Origin: Lentzea xinjiangensis
GTDB lineage: Bacteria > Actinomycetota > Actinomycetes > Mycobacteriales > Pseudonocardiaceae
Assembly: GCF_900110955.1 (NCBI RefSeq)
Contig: NZ_FOFR01000015.1
Span: 1 to 64,000, forward strand
Reading direction: 5' to 3'
DNA: 64,000 nt
Shown: piece after piece, positions 8,760-17,630 of the stretch
How the letters are laid out: every line of letters starts with the position of its first letter
Position numbering within the stretch: the stretch's first letter is position 1
Made by a program: the position numbers and the translations under genes
The notes under the pieces: generated by a model
Told to the model about the DNA's origin: nothing
What the model saw: the letters and a program-made list of their open reading frames with translations, nothing else
Database searches by the model: none

Positions 8760-9347
8760 ATGACGAAGCGCACCCCGACCGGCGCCGCCGTCCTGCAGCC
8801 GCAGGTGACGCGGGCGATCACCGAGGCCGTGTTCGACGAGCTGGCCGAGCACGGGTACGGCCGGCTGTCGATGGAGGCGGTGGCCAAACGGGCGGAGGTC
8901 GGCAAAAGCGCGCTGTACCGGCGCTGGCCGTCCAAACAGGACATGGTGGTCGCGGCGCTGTCGGAGTTCTCCGTGCCACTGGCCGAAGTGCCGGACACCG
9001 GGTCGTTGCGCGGTGATCTGCTGGCCACCGTCACGGCCGTGCACGACTGGCTGACCCACCCGCGGTTCGCCACGATCCTGCCCGACCTCACCGCCGAGGC
9101 CGTCCGCAATCCCGCGCTGTCCGAGGCCATCGCGAAGACGATCGGCGTACCGAGGCGCGCTCTCGGCGCCGTGACGCTCCAGCGCGCGGTCGACCGGGGA
9201 GAGCTGCCGGCGGACCTGGACGTCGAGATCGCCCTCGACCTGGTCGCGGCCCCGGTCTACTGGCGGCTGTCCGTGCGCCGCGCCGAGATCGAACCCGACT
9301 ACCTCGAACGGCTCGTCGAGCACCTCATGCGCGCACTTCAGTGCTGA
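8760..9347 (+). CDS. TetR/AcrR family repressor
   Basis: A 195-residue one-component repressor. The N-terminal helix-turn-helix reads RAITEAVFDELAEHGYGRLSMEAVAKRAEVGKSALYRRWPSKQDM, the standard TetR signature. The C-terminal half is the variable ligand pocket (TetR_C_16-like). It is divergent from the SnoaL/NmrA operon and two dyads lie between them, so that operon and its own gene are the likely targets. Its last 10 bases overlap the end of the convergent Old Yellow Enzyme gene. The inducer is unknown, plausibly an electrophile handled by the operon. Confidence 0.9.
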   Translation: MTKRTPTGAAVLQPQVTRAITEAVFDELAEHGYGRLSMEAVAKRAEVGKSALYRRWPSKQDMVVAALSEFSVPLAEVPDTGSLRGDLLATVTAVHDWLTHPRFATILPDLTAEAVRNPALSEAIAKTIGVPRRALGAVTLQRAVDRGELPADLDVEIALDLVAAPVYWRLSVRRAEIEPDYLERLVEHLMRALQC

Positions 9348-10387
9348 TAGCTGGGATAGTCGATGTACCCCCGGGGGCTCTGGAACCAGGTCTCGCGGTC
9401 GGTGCTGACGAGCGGCAGGCCCAGCCGGAACCGTTCGACGAGGTCGGGGTTGCCGAGGTAGGCGCGGCCGTAGCTGATCAGGTCGGCGCCGTTGGCGAGC
9501 CAGCGCTCCCCCTGCTCGCGCGTGCTCTCGTGCGGGCCGATCTGGCCGCCGGGGTTGAGGATGAACGTGGTCGGCCACGCCTTGCGCAACGCCATCAGCC
9601 GTTCATCGTCGACGGTCGCAAGAAGGTGCACGTACGCGATGTCCGGCAACGCCTTCAACAGCTCCGAGTAGAGCGCGGGCACGTTCTCCTCGACGATGCC
9701 CTGGATCTCTCCGCCGGGTGAGAGCCGGATGCCCACGCGCTCCGGCCCGATGGCGTCCGCCACCGCCCCGACCGCCTCGACGGCGAACCGGATGCGCCCG
9801 GTGATGGAGCCGCCGTAGCCGTCGGTGCGCCGGTTGGCGCTGGTCGACAGGAACTGCTGGATCAGGTAGCCGTTCGCGCCGTGCAGCTCGACGCCGTCGA
9901 AGCCCGCGTCGACAGCACGTCGTGCGGCGTCGGCGAACGCCTCGACCTGCTCGGCGACCTCCTGGGTCGTCAGCGCGCGGGGCACCGGCGCCGGCTTCAG
10001 GCCGGTCGGGGTGAACACGTCGGTGCCGGCCGCGATCGCCGACGGGCCGACGGGCTGGTGGCCCGCGACCTCGGCGTGGCCGATGCGGCCGCCGTGCATG
10101 AGCTGCGCGAAGATCCGGCCGCCGTTGACGTGCACGGCGTCCGTGACGACGCGCCAGGCCTCGACCTGCTCGTCGGTGTGGATGCCGGGCATCGACGGAC
10201 CGGCCTGGCCGACGGCGTTGGGGTGCACGCCTTCGGTGACGATGAGACCGGCGGTGGCACGTTGGGCGTAGTAGGTGGCCGTCGCCGCGGTCGGCTTGCC
10301 GTCCACGGCCCTTGAGCGGGTCATCGGCGCCATGACGAGGCGGTTCGGCAGGGTGAGGTTTCCGAGCCGGTAGCTGGTGAGGAGCAT
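9338..10387 (-). CDS. Old Yellow Enzyme family alkene reductase
   Basis: A 349-residue FMN-dependent ene-reductase of the OYE/NemA class, which reduces activated C=C bonds of enones, maleimides or nitro compounds with NAD(P)H. It is a single TIM barrel of normal length. Visible signatures are the N-terminal LPNRLVMAPMTRSRA, the FAQLMHGGRIGH segment, the substrate-binding pair and catalytic loop in ELHGANGYLIQQFLS, and the phosphate-binding end with LISYGRAYLGNPDLVERF. It is divergent from a MerR regulator and the dyad between them probably couples its expression to an electrophile signal. Confidence 0.93.
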   Translation of the reverse strand: MLLTSYRLGNLTLPNRLVMAPMTRSRAVDGKPTAATATYYAQRATAGLIVTEGVHPNAVGQAGPSMPGIHTDEQVEAWRVVTDAVHVNGGRIFAQLMHGGRIGHAEVAGHQPVGPSAIAAGTDVFTPTGLKPAPVPRALTTQEVAEQVEAFADAARRAVDAGFDGVELHGANGYLIQQFLSTSANRRTDGYGGSITGRIRFAVEAVGAVADAIGPERVGIRLSPGGEIQGIVEENVPALYSELLKALPDIAYVHLLATVDDERLMALRKAWPTTFILNPGGQIGPHESTREQGERWLANGADLISYGRAYLGNPDLVERFRLGLPLVSTDRETWFQSPRGYIDYPSYQH

Positions 10388-10404
10388 GGAGCTAGGCTAG
10401 AAAC

Positions 10405-10420
10405 CTGACATTAACGTCAG
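10405..10420. promoter_or_regulatory. MerR-type dyad operator
   Basis: CTGAC-ATTAAC-GTCAG is a perfect 5-bp inverted repeat in the 58-bp gap between the divergent ene-reductase and MerR genes. In the ene-reductase direction it lies just upstream of a TAGCCT -10-like box that ends 7 nt before that gene's ATG. This placement inside a promoter spacer is the usual MerR activation geometry. Confidence 0.6.
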
Positions 10421-10445
10421 AGGCAGGCTTTGTGACGGAGGTCTC

Positions 10446-10823
10446 ATGCGCATCGGAGAGCTGGCGGAACGCACCGGCGTGAGCGTGCGCGCGTTGCGCT
10501 ACTACGAAGAGCAGGGGCTTCTCACCGCCGAACGCAGCGAAAGCGGACAACGGCACTACGGTGACACGGCGGTCGATCGGGTGCGGATGATCCAGCAGCT
10601 CTACGCCGCCGGGATCTCCAGTGCGTCGATCCTCGAAATGCTGCCGTGCATGGTGACCGGGCTGGCGACGCCGGAGGTGCTGGCGAAGCTGCACGGCCAC
10701 CGTTCGTCGGTGGTGAAGCAGCTCGACGAGCTGCGGGAGACGCTGCTGCGGCTAGACACGGTGATCGCGGGCGCCTCCGCGACCTTCGAGTCCGGCGTGC
10801 CGAAGCCCTGTCCGCACGTCTGA
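10446..10823 (+). CDS. MerR family transcriptional regulator
   Basis: A 125-residue MerR protein. The winged helix is MRIGELAERTGVSVRALRYYEEQGLLTAERSESGQRHY, followed by the RMIQQLYAAGIS hinge and a long dimerisation helix. A single Cys in EMLPCMVTG and one in the C-terminal PCPHV could be sensor thiols, though neither pattern proves metal sensing. GGAGG lies just before the start. It is divergent from the OYE gene and likely controls it. Length is normal for the small-ligand MerR subgroup. Confidence 0.9.
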   Translation: MRIGELAERTGVSVRALRYYEEQGLLTAERSESGQRHYGDTAVDRVRMIQQLYAAGISSASILEMLPCMVTGLATPEVLAKLHGHRSSVVKQLDELRETLLRLDTVIAGASATFESGVPKPCPHV

Positions 10824-10846
10824 GCGGACAGGGCCAGGCGCGCACG

Positions 10847-11887
10847 TCAGATCGTCGTGGCGTCGATCACGAACCGGTACCGCACGTCGCTCGACTGCAC
10901 GCGGTCGTAGGCGGTGTTGATCTGGTCGGCGTCGATCAGCTCGATCTCCGCGCCCAGCCCGTGCTCCGCGCAGAAGTCCAGCATCTCCTGGGTCTCCGCG
11001 ATGCCGCCGATCATCGAACCGGCGAGCGTCTTGCGGCCGCCGAGCAGCGCGAACAGGTTCAGCGAGATCGGCTCCTCCGGCGCGCCGACGTTCACGATCG
11101 CGCCGTCGGTCTTGAGCAGCCCGAGGTAGGCGCCGAAGTCGAGCGGCGCGGACACCGTGGACAGGACCACGTCGAACTCGCCCGCCAGCTCGGTGAACGT
11201 GGCCGGGTCGCCGGTCGAGCGGTAGTCGTGGGCGCCGAGCTTGAGCCCGTCGTCCTTCTTGCGCAACGACTGCGACAGCACCGTCACCTCGGCGCCGAGC
11301 GCGGCGGCGATCTTGACGCCCATGTGGCCGAGCCCGCCCAGGCCGACCACGGCGACCTTCTTGCCCGGCGCGACGCCCCAGTGCCGCAGCGGCGAGTAGA
11401 CGGTGATGCCGGCGCACAGCAGCGGCGCGGCGACGTCCAGCGGGAGCGCGTCCGGGATCCGCACGACGTAGTTCTCGTCGACCACGATCTGCTTCGAGTA
11501 GCCGCCGTAGGTGACGTCGCCGTTCCGGTCGACGCCGTTGTAGGTCATCGTGTTGCCGTTGGCGCAGTACTGCTCCAGGCCGCGCAGGCAGAACTCGCAC
11601 TCTCGGCACGAGTCGACCATGCAGCCGACGCCGACCCGGTCGCCGACGGCGTGCCGGGTCACCTCGGAACCGGCCGCGACGACCACGCCGGCGATCTCGT
11701 GGCCCGGCACCATCGGGAAGATCGCCTCTCCCCAGCCCTCGTTGACCTGGTGGATGTCCGAGTGGCAGATGCCGGCGAACCTGATGTCGATCAGGACGTC
11801 GTGCGGGCCGACCTCGCGGCGCTCGATCGTCGTGCGCTCCAGCGGTGCCTTCGGTGCGGGAGCGGCGTAGGCAGCGACGGTGCTCAT
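10847..11887 (-). CDS. zinc-dependent NAD(P) alcohol dehydrogenase (YahK type)
   Basis: A 346-residue medium-chain dehydrogenase that interconverts alcohols and aldehydes. Catalytic zinc ligands are visible as Cys41 in GICHSDIH and His63-Glu64 in PGHEIAG. The structural zinc lobe is the CRECEFCLRGLEQYC cluster, and the Rossmann motif is GLGGLGHMG. The sequence resembles E. coli YahK and other cinnamyl-alcohol-type, NADP-preferring enzymes. AGGAGA sits 7 nt before the chosen ATG. It is divergent from an MmyB-type regulator with a long dyad between them, so that regulator likely controls it. Confidence 0.93.
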   Translation of the reverse strand: MSTVAAYAAPAPKAPLERTTIERREVGPHDVLIDIRFAGICHSDIHQVNEGWGEAIFPMVPGHEIAGVVVAAGSEVTRHAVGDRVGVGCMVDSCRECEFCLRGLEQYCANGNTMTYNGVDRNGDVTYGGYSKQIVVDENYVVRIPDALPLDVAAPLLCAGITVYSPLRHWGVAPGKKVAVVGLGGLGHMGVKIAAALGAEVTVLSQSLRKKDDGLKLGAHDYRSTGDPATFTELAGEFDVVLSTVSAPLDFGAYLGLLKTDGAIVNVGAPEEPISLNLFALLGGRKTLAGSMIGGIAETQEMLDFCAEHGLGAEIELIDADQINTAYDRVQSSDVRYRFVIDATTI

Positions 11888-11972
11888 CGGTGTCTCTCCT
11901 CGTGTCGTCGTCTCACCGGCAACACTGCCGGGGAGACCCCGCCCCACCCAGACACCTGGTTTTCGTACGTCC

Positions 11973-12005
11973 GCCGTGCCTACCACTGGCAGTAGCAGGC
12001 ACGGC
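11973..12005. promoter_or_regulatory. 33-bp dyad operator
   Basis: Perfect 9-bp outer arms GCCGTGCCT and AGGCACGGC flank an inner ACTG-G-CAGT palindrome that shares the same centre. The dyad lies in the divergent promoter between the alcohol dehydrogenase and the MmyB-type regulator, just upstream of a GATACT -10 box (12020-12025) that ends 7 nt before the regulator's ATG. It is the best candidate for that regulator's binding site. Confidence 0.75.
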
Positions 12006-12032
12006 GCGACCGGCAAGGGGATACTCGGGGAC

Positions 12033-12908
12033 ATGACCGTCGATCCGCGCACCGAGCTGAGCGAGTTCCTGCGCAGCCGCCGGGCGCGGCTGTCCCCCGA
12101 CGACGTGGGGCTGCCCCGGTACGGCCGCACCCGCCGGGTTCCCGGGCTGCGCCGCGAGGAGCTGGCGCAGCTCGCCGGCGTCTCGGTCGCGTACTACACG
12201 CGGCTCGAACAGGGCAACGGCCGCAACGTCTCGGACGAGGTCCTGGACTCGATCGCCAACGCCTTGCAGCTCGACGACGCGGAACGCACGCACCTGCGCA
12301 ACCTCGCGGTGTGCCCGCACGGCAGCAAGAAGAAGAAAGCCGCCGACACGCGCATCCGACCGGCGCTGCACCACCTGCTCGACAACATCGGCGTACCCGC
12401 GTACATCGGCGGGCGGCGCTCGGACGTGCTCGCGTGGAACCCGATGGCCGCGGCGCTGTTCGGCGACTGGAGCGAGCTGCCGCCACGCGAGCGGAACTGG
12501 GCGCGGTTCATCTTCCTGCGACCCTCCTACCAGGACCTCTTCGTGAACTGGGAGAGCAAGGCCGCCGACGTCGTCGGGTTCCTGCGGATGGACGCGGGCT
12601 GCTACCCGAACGACCCCGAGCTGGCCGCCCTGGTGGGCGAGCTGTCGGTGAAGAGCGAGCCGTTCCGGCAGCTCTGGGCCAGGCACGACGTCAAGCAGAA
12701 GAGCTTCGGCACCAAAGCGGTGCGCCACCCGCTGGTCGGCGAGATGACGCTGGCCTACGAGTCGCTGAGGATGCCCGGCGAGCCCGACCTGCACCTGGTC
12801 ACCTACCACGCCGAGCCGGGCACCGCGTCCGCCGAGGCGATGCAGCTGCTCGCGAGCTGGGGCAGGGACGCGACCTCGGCGGGGGCCTCCGCCAGGAGCC
12901 AGGCGTGA
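12033..12908 (+). CDS. XRE-type regulator with MmyB-like ligand domain
   Basis: A 291-residue regulator. The N-terminal helix-turn-helix (residues 5-80) carries the hallmark RRVPGLRREELAQLAGVSVAYYTRLEQG. Residues 110-285 form the MmyB-like PAS-related ligand-binding domain, with LAWNPMAAALFGDWS and VTYHAEPGTASAEAMQLLASW. Family members regulate neighbouring oxidoreductases and may bind fatty acids. The ATG is preceded by a -10 box at leaderless spacing. It is divergent from the alcohol dehydrogenase and overlaps the following SelW-like gene by GTGA. Confidence 0.92.
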   Translation: MTVDPRTELSEFLRSRRARLSPDDVGLPRYGRTRRVPGLRREELAQLAGVSVAYYTRLEQGNGRNVSDEVLDSIANALQLDDAERTHLRNLAVCPHGSKKKKAADTRIRPALHHLLDNIGVPAYIGGRRSDVLAWNPMAAALFGDWSELPPRERNWARFIFLRPSYQDLFVNWESKAADVVGFLRMDAGCYPNDPELAALVGELSVKSEPFRQLWARHDVKQKSFGTKAVRHPLVGEMTLAYESLRMPGEPDLHLVTYHAEPGTASAEAMQLLASWGRDATSAGASARSQA

Positions 12909-13189
12909 GGACACCGCGCCTGGAGATCGAGTACTGCACCCAGTGCCGGTGGCTGCTACGCGCCGGCTGGACCGCGCAGGAGCTGCTGACCACGTTCACC
13001 ACCGAGCTGGGTGAGGTCGCGCTGATCCCCGGCACCGGCGGTGTGTTCGACGTCCGCCTCGACGGTGAGACGGTGTGGTCGCGCAAGGAGCAGGAGGGCT
13101 TCCCGGACCTCGCGGTGCTCAAGCAGCTGGTGCGCGACCGGGTGGCGCCGGACCGGTCGCTCGGCCACACCGATCGCAAGCACCCGTGA
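12905..13189 (+). CDS. SelT/SelW/SelH (Rdx) family protein
   Basis: A 94-residue thioredoxin-like protein of the Rdx family. The redox motif is YCTQC at residues 10-14 (a CxxC rather than CxxU form), followed by the conserved RWLLRAGW helix and a GTGGVFDVRLDGETVWSRK strand region. Such proteins are thought to exchange thiols with glutathione-like or protein partners. The GTG overlaps the regulator's stop (GTGA), implying translational coupling. The partner is unknown. Confidence 0.85.
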   Translation: MRTPRLEIEYCTQCRWLLRAGWTAQELLTTFTTELGEVALIPGTGGVFDVRLDGETVWSRKEQEGFPDLAVLKQLVRDRVAPDRSLGHTDRKHP

Positions 13190-13524
13190 CGCCTCGCTTC
13201 TGCCCGTCCTGACGAACGCCCGATCTCGCGTCCGTCATCCACATGGGACGGATCGCCCCGCCGCACGCCGGTGATCGCGTTGCGCGGCAACCGGAGCAGC
13301 GCGCCGAACCCGAGCGGCACCACTGTGGACGGACGGGCCACCGCCGGACCGCCGGTCCCAACCGGCGGAAATCCGTTGTGCCTCAAGGCGGTCCTGGTAG
13401 ACCTCCACAGTCGGTGACCGGGCAGGTCGCTCCAGCGGGTTTCGAGCCAACGCTCGTACGGTCTTCAACCAACAAGACTCGTCGCACCCGCTCCTGCCGG
13501 CCGACCGCTTGGGGGATGTCTGAG
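13190..13524 (+). promoter_or_regulatory. leader region of the C-nucleoside/indigoidine-type operon
   Basis: No gene was found in these 335 bases. They contain a perfect hairpin with 8-bp arms CCGCCGGT and ACCGGCGG (13349-13368) and, further on, TACGGT near 13457 as a possible -10 box. The hairpin could terminate the upstream operon or sit in the leader. A longer reading of the synthetase frame through this region lacks coding character. Confidence 0.4.
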
Positions 13525-16500
13525 ATGTCGCACGAAGCTGAAGTGGACGGCGGCTGCCTTCCCGACCTGCTGCGCAAGCGGGTCGAAGAGCACCCCGATC
13601 GCACGGCCGTCGTCTTCGGTGAGGAGAGCATCACCTACGGCGAGCTCTTCGAGCAGAGCTCGGCCCTCGCCACGCACCTGCGGCGGCTCGGCATCGCCGC
13701 GGACGACTGCGTCGGCATGTTCGTGGAACCGTCGCTCGACCTCGTGATCGGCGCCTGGGGAATCCTCTGCGGCGGCGGCGCCTACCTGCCGCTCAGCCCC
13801 GAGTACCCGGAGGAGCGCCTCCGGTACATGATCGAGGACTCGCGCACGAAGGTCGTCGTCACCCAGCCCGCGCTCCGGCAGCGGCTCGCCGAGCTCGCGC
13901 CCAGCACCACCCGGATCATCACGCTCGACGACTGCGACGAGGCGTTCGACGACGGCTTCTCCCCTGCGCACGACAGCCTCGCGTACATCATCTACACCTC
14001 GGGCAGCACCGGCCGGCCCAAGGGCGTGATGATCGAGCACCGCAGCATCGTCAACCAGATGCAGTGGCTGCACGACGAGCACGGCATCGACGGCACGAAG
14101 CGCGTGGTGCAGAAGACGCCGATGAGCTTCGACGCGGCGCAGTGGGAGATCCTGGCCCCCGCCGTCGGCAGCACCGTGGTGATGGGCCGTCCCGGCATCT
14201 ACCGCGACCCGGAGATGCTGATCGAGACCATGCGCGAGCACGGCGTCACGACGCTGCAGTGCGTGCCGACGCTGCTCCAGGCGTTGATCGACACCGAGGA
14301 GTTCCACACCGTCACGTCACTGCGGCAGGTCTTCAGCGGCGGCGAGGCGTTGTCCCGGACGCTCGCGCGGAGCTTCTTCGACACGATGCCCGGCAAGGCG
14401 CTGATCAACCTCTACGGCCCGACGGAGACGACGATCAACTCGTCCTCGCACGTGGTCGATCCCGCCGAGCTGGCCGAGGCGCCGAAGTCGATCTCGATCG
14501 GCCTGCCCGTCGCGAACACCACGTACCTGGTGCTCGACGCCGGCGGCGACCCCGTGACGCCCGGCGAGATCGGTGAGCTGCACATCGGCGGCGTCCAGGT
14601 CGCCCGCGGCTACCTGCACCAGCCGGAGCTCACGCAGGAGCGGTTCGCCAACGGCATGTTCCGCACCGGCGACCTCGTGACGCAGAACCTCGACGGCACC
14701 GTGCAGTTCGCCGGCCGCGCGGACAGCCAGGTCAAGCTGCGCGGCTACCGCGTCGAGCTGGACGAGATCCGGCTCGCGATCGAGACCCACGACTGGGTGC
14801 GCAACGCCGCGGTCATCGTGAAGTCCGACGAGCGCACGGGGTTCCAGAACCTCATCGCGTGCGTCGAGCTGAACCCCAAGGAAGCCGCCCTGATGGACCA
14901 GGGCAACGCGGGTGCGCACCACCAGTCGAAGGCGAGCCGCCTGCAGGTGCGCGCGCAGCTGTCGAACCCCGGCGTGCGCGACGACCTCGGCGACCGCCCG
15001 ACGATCGAGCTGCCCGGCGAGGAAGCCTCCTGCCTGCAGCGCAAGGTCGTGTTCTCCCGGAAGTCCTACCGGTTCTACGAGGGCGGCCAGGTCACCGACG
15101 CCGACCTGGCCCGGCTGCTGGAGCGCAAGCCGATCGGCGCCGGCTCGCGGGAGCCGCAGACGGTCCGGTTCGCCGAGCTCGGCGAGATCCTGCGCTACTT
15201 CGGCGCGCACTTCAGCGACCAGCGGCTGCTGCCCAAGTACGGCTACGCCTCACCGGGTTCGCTCTACGCGACCCAGCTCTACCTGGAGCTGCACCACATC
15301 GCGGGCGTGCCGGCCGGGCTGTACTACTACCACCCCCTGCGCCACCAGCTCGTGCTGATCTCACCGGTGCGGGAAAGCGCAGAGCCGCGGGCGAAGCTGC
15401 ACTTCATCGGGCACAAGGCCGCGATCGAGGCGGTGTACCTCAACAACATCCGGGAAGTGCTGGAGATCGAGACCGGCCACATGATCGGGCTCTTCGAGGA
15501 GGTCCTGCCGGGCTACGGCCTCGACGTCACCCCCTCCGCGCACACGCCGCGGACCAAGGACCTGCTCGACGTCCCCGAGGAGGACTACTACCTCGGCACG
15601 TTCGAGCTGTGCGCCTACACCGGTCCCCGCCAGGACGACGTCGAGGTCTACCTGCAGACGCACCCCGGCCGGGTCGCGAACCTGCCCGCCGGGATGTACC
15701 GCTACGCCGACGGCGAGTTCGAGCGGTTGTCCGACGAGCTGGTGCTGCGCAAGCACGTCATCGCGATCAACCAGGCGGTGTACGAGCGGGCGAGCTTCGG
15801 CGTCAGCGCCGTCGCCAGGTCGGCGGACCTCTGGCGGCGCTACATCGACCTCGGCCGGACCATGCACCGGTTGTCCGCCAACGACGTCGACCTCGGCTTC
15901 ATGTCCTCCGGCTACAGCTCGAAGACCGACAACGACCTCCCGTCCGCCAAGCGCATCTGCGGGATCCTCAAGGACATCGGCGAGCAGGACGGGCCGTCGT
16001 ACTTCTTCCTGGGCGGCAAGGTCTCCTACGAGCAGCGCCGCAGCCCCGGCATGAAGGAAGACATCGTCCACATGAAGGGCCCGGCCGAGCTGATCCGCGA
16101 CGACCTGGTCAACTTCCTGCCGGACTACATGATCCCGAACAAGGTCGTGGTGCTCGACCGGCTCCCGGTCACGGCGAACGGCAAGATCGACGTGAAGGCC
16201 CTGGAGGCGTCGGACAAGACCGACGTCGACGACCAGGACCGGCCGTTCGTCGCTCCGCGCACCGTCACCGAGCGCCGCATCAGCGAGATGTGGAAGAAGC
16301 TGATGAAGCGCGAGACCGTCTCGACGCACGACGACTTCTTCGAGACCGGCGGCAACTCGCTGATCGCGGTGGGCCTGGTCAACCGGATCAACAAGGACTT
16401 CGGCACGAGCCTGCCGCTGCAGGTGCTCTTCGAGTCGCCGACGATCGAGCAGCTCTCCCGCCGCGTCGACGGCCTGCACGACGGCCCGGTCTCCCGCCTG

Positions 16501-17388
16501 GTCCCGTTGCAGCCCGGCGGTGACGGCGCACCGGTGTTCTGCTGGCCCGGTCTCGGCGGCTACCCGATGAACCTGCGCACGCTGGCAAGCCGGTCCGAGC
16601 GGCCGTTCTACGGCGTGCAGGCGCACGGCATCAACGAGGGTGAGACGCCGTACCGCACGATCCGCGAAATGGCCGCCGCCGACATCGAGGCCATCAAGGC
16701 GGTGCAGCCCGAGGGCCCGTACACGCTGTGGGGTTACTCCTTCGGCGCACGGGTCGCGTTCGAGACGGCCTACCAGCTCGAGCAGGCGGGCCACGAGGTC
16801 GCGAACCTGTACCTGATCGCGCCGGGGTCGCCGAAGGTGCGCTCGGAGCGGGCGAGCGACGAGGCCTCCTACGACAACAGCGCGTTCGTGACGATCCTGT
16901 TCTCGGTGTTCGCGGGCAGCATCACCGCCCCCGAGCTCACGCGGTGCCTGGAGGTCGCGAAGGACGAGGACAGCTTCGCGGCGTTCATCAGCAGCGAGTT
17001 CCGCGACCTCGACAGCGAGCTCGTGCGGCGGATCATCAAGATCGTCACGGAGACGTTCTCCTTCAAGTACACCTTCAGCGAGCTCGCCGAACGCACGATC
17101 ACCGCGCCGCTCACCATCTTCAAGGCGCGCGGCGACGACTACTCGTTCATCGAGGGCAGCGAGGGCTTCTCGGTCACCGACCCGGTCGTCGTCGAGCTGG
17201 AGGCCGACCACTACAGCCTGCTGCGCGAGCCCGACGTCGACGAGCTGCTCGCGTCCATGAGCCGGCGCGACACCGTGGCGCGGGAAGCCGCCCGCGTGCC
17301 GGTGCTGCTGTCGGAGGAGCAGATGTCCGAGCTGATCGCCGCCGTCACCAAGGCCGTCACCCTCGCCATCTCGGGAGGCCAGTCGTGA
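13525..17388 (+). CDS. indC: A-Ox-T-TE non-ribosomal peptide synthetase (indigoidine synthetase family)
   Basis: A 1287-residue single-module synthetase with the length and order of indigoidine synthetases (IndC, BpsA) and MinA, which activate L-glutamine, oxidise it and release a cyclic glutarimide-type product. The adenylation core has TSGSTGRPKG (from residue 158), NLYGPTETT, FRTGDLV and QVKLRGYRVEL. A SagB-type flavin oxidase domain (about 505-840) is inserted between motifs A8 and A10 (PVTANGKID). The carrier Ser is S945 in GGNSLIA, and the thioesterase nucleophile is S1072 in GYSFG. I chose the second ATG because GGGGG lies 9 nt upstream; 13516 is the alternative. It heads a six-gene coupled operon. 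The product is inferred, not seen. Confidence 0.93.
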   Translation: MSHEAEVDGGCLPDLLRKRVEEHPDRTAVVFGEESITYGELFEQSSALATHLRRLGIAADDCVGMFVEPSLDLVIGAWGILCGGGAYLPLSPEYPEERLRYMIEDSRTKVVVTQPALRQRLAELAPSTTRIITLDDCDEAFDDGFSPAHDSLAYIIYTSGSTGRPKGVMIEHRSIVNQMQWLHDEHGIDGTKRVVQKTPMSFDAAQWEILAPAVGSTVVMGRPGIYRDPEMLIETMREHGVTTLQCVPTLLQALIDTEEFHTVTSLRQVFSGGEALSRTLARSFFDTMPGKALINLYGPTETTINSSSHVVDPAELAEAPKSISIGLPVANTTYLVLDAGGDPVTPGEIGELHIGGVQVARGYLHQPELTQERFANGMFRTGDLVTQNLDGTVQFAGRADSQVKLRGYRVELDEIRLAIETHDWVRNAAVIVKSDERTGFQNLIACVELNPKEAALMDQGNAGAHHQSKASRLQVRAQLSNPGVRDDLGDRPTIELPGEEASCLQRKVVFSRKSYRFYEGGQVTDADLARLLERKPIGAGSREPQTVRFAELGEILRYFGAHFSDQRLLPKYGYASPGSLYATQLYLELHHIAGVPAGLYYYHPLRHQLVLISPVRESAEPRAKLHFIGHKAAIEAVYLNNIREVLEIETGHMIGLFEEVLPGYGLDVTPSAHTPRTKDLLDVPEEDYYLGTFELCAYTGPRQDDVEVYLQTHPGRVANLPAGMYRYADGEFERLSDELVLRKHVIAINQAVYERASFGVSAVARSADLWRRYIDLGRTMHRLSANDVDLGFMSSGYSSKTDNDLPSAKRICGILKDIGEQDGPSYFFLGGKVSYEQRRSPGMKEDIVHMKGPAELIRDDLVNFLPDYMIPNKVVVLDRLPVTANGKIDVKALEASDKTDVDDQDRPFVAPRTVTERRISEMWKKLMKRETVSTHDDFFETGGNSLIAVGLVNRINKDFGTSLPLQVLFESPTIEQLSRRVDGLHDGPVSRLVPLQPGGDGAPVFCWPGLGGYPMNLRTLASRSERPFYGVQAHGINEGETPYRTIREMAAADIEAIKAVQPEGPYTLWGYSFGARVAFETAYQLEQAGHEVANLYLIAPGSPKVRSERASDEASYDNSAFVTILFSVFAGSITAPELTRCLEVAKDEDSFAAFISSEFRDLDSELVRRIIKIVTETFSFKYTFSELAERTITAPLTIFKARGDDYSFIEGSEGFSVTDPVVVELEADHYSLLREPDVDELLASMSRRDTVAREAARVPVLLSEEQMSELIAAVTKAVTLAISGGQS

Positions 17389-17398
17389 GGAGCTTCCA

Positions 17399-17623
17399 GT
17401 GCCGCACGTGAACGTCAAGCACTTCCCCGCCCCGCTCGCGCAGGAGCGGGCGGCCGAGCTGGTCACGGCCATCACCGAGGCGGTGACCCGCGCGTTCGGC
17501 TGCGAGCCGGGCGTGGTGTCGATCGCCCTGGAGCCGGTGGACCCGCGGGCGTGGCAGGACGAGGTCTACGCGCCGGAGATCGTGGAACGCGGGCACCTGC
17601 TGCACAAGACCCCGAGCTACTGA
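17399..17623 (+). CDS. 4-oxalocrotonate tautomerase family protein
   Basis: A 74-residue tautomerase-superfamily protein. Proline follows the initiator, so the mature chain would begin with the catalytic Pro1, as in 4-oxalocrotonate tautomerase. The beta-alpha-beta unit reads PHVNVKHFPAPLAQERAAEL, and the C-terminal part has GCEPGVVSIALEPVDP. GAGGAG lies 6 nt before the GTG, just after the synthetase stop. It could tautomerise a glutamine-derived dioxopiperidine or pyridine intermediate, but this role is inference. I know of no such gene in the described minimycin cluster. Confidence 0.82.
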   Translation: MPHVNVKHFPAPLAQERAAELVTAITEAVTRAFGCEPGVVSIALEPVDPRAWQDEVYAPEIVERGHLLHKTPSY

Positions 17624-17630
17624 GGCGCAG

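Noticed and set aside
15361..17475. A 704-codon minus-strand frame opposite the synthetase
   Set aside because: The plus strand here carries the Ox, carrier and thioesterase motifs; the minus frame has only low-complexity composition.
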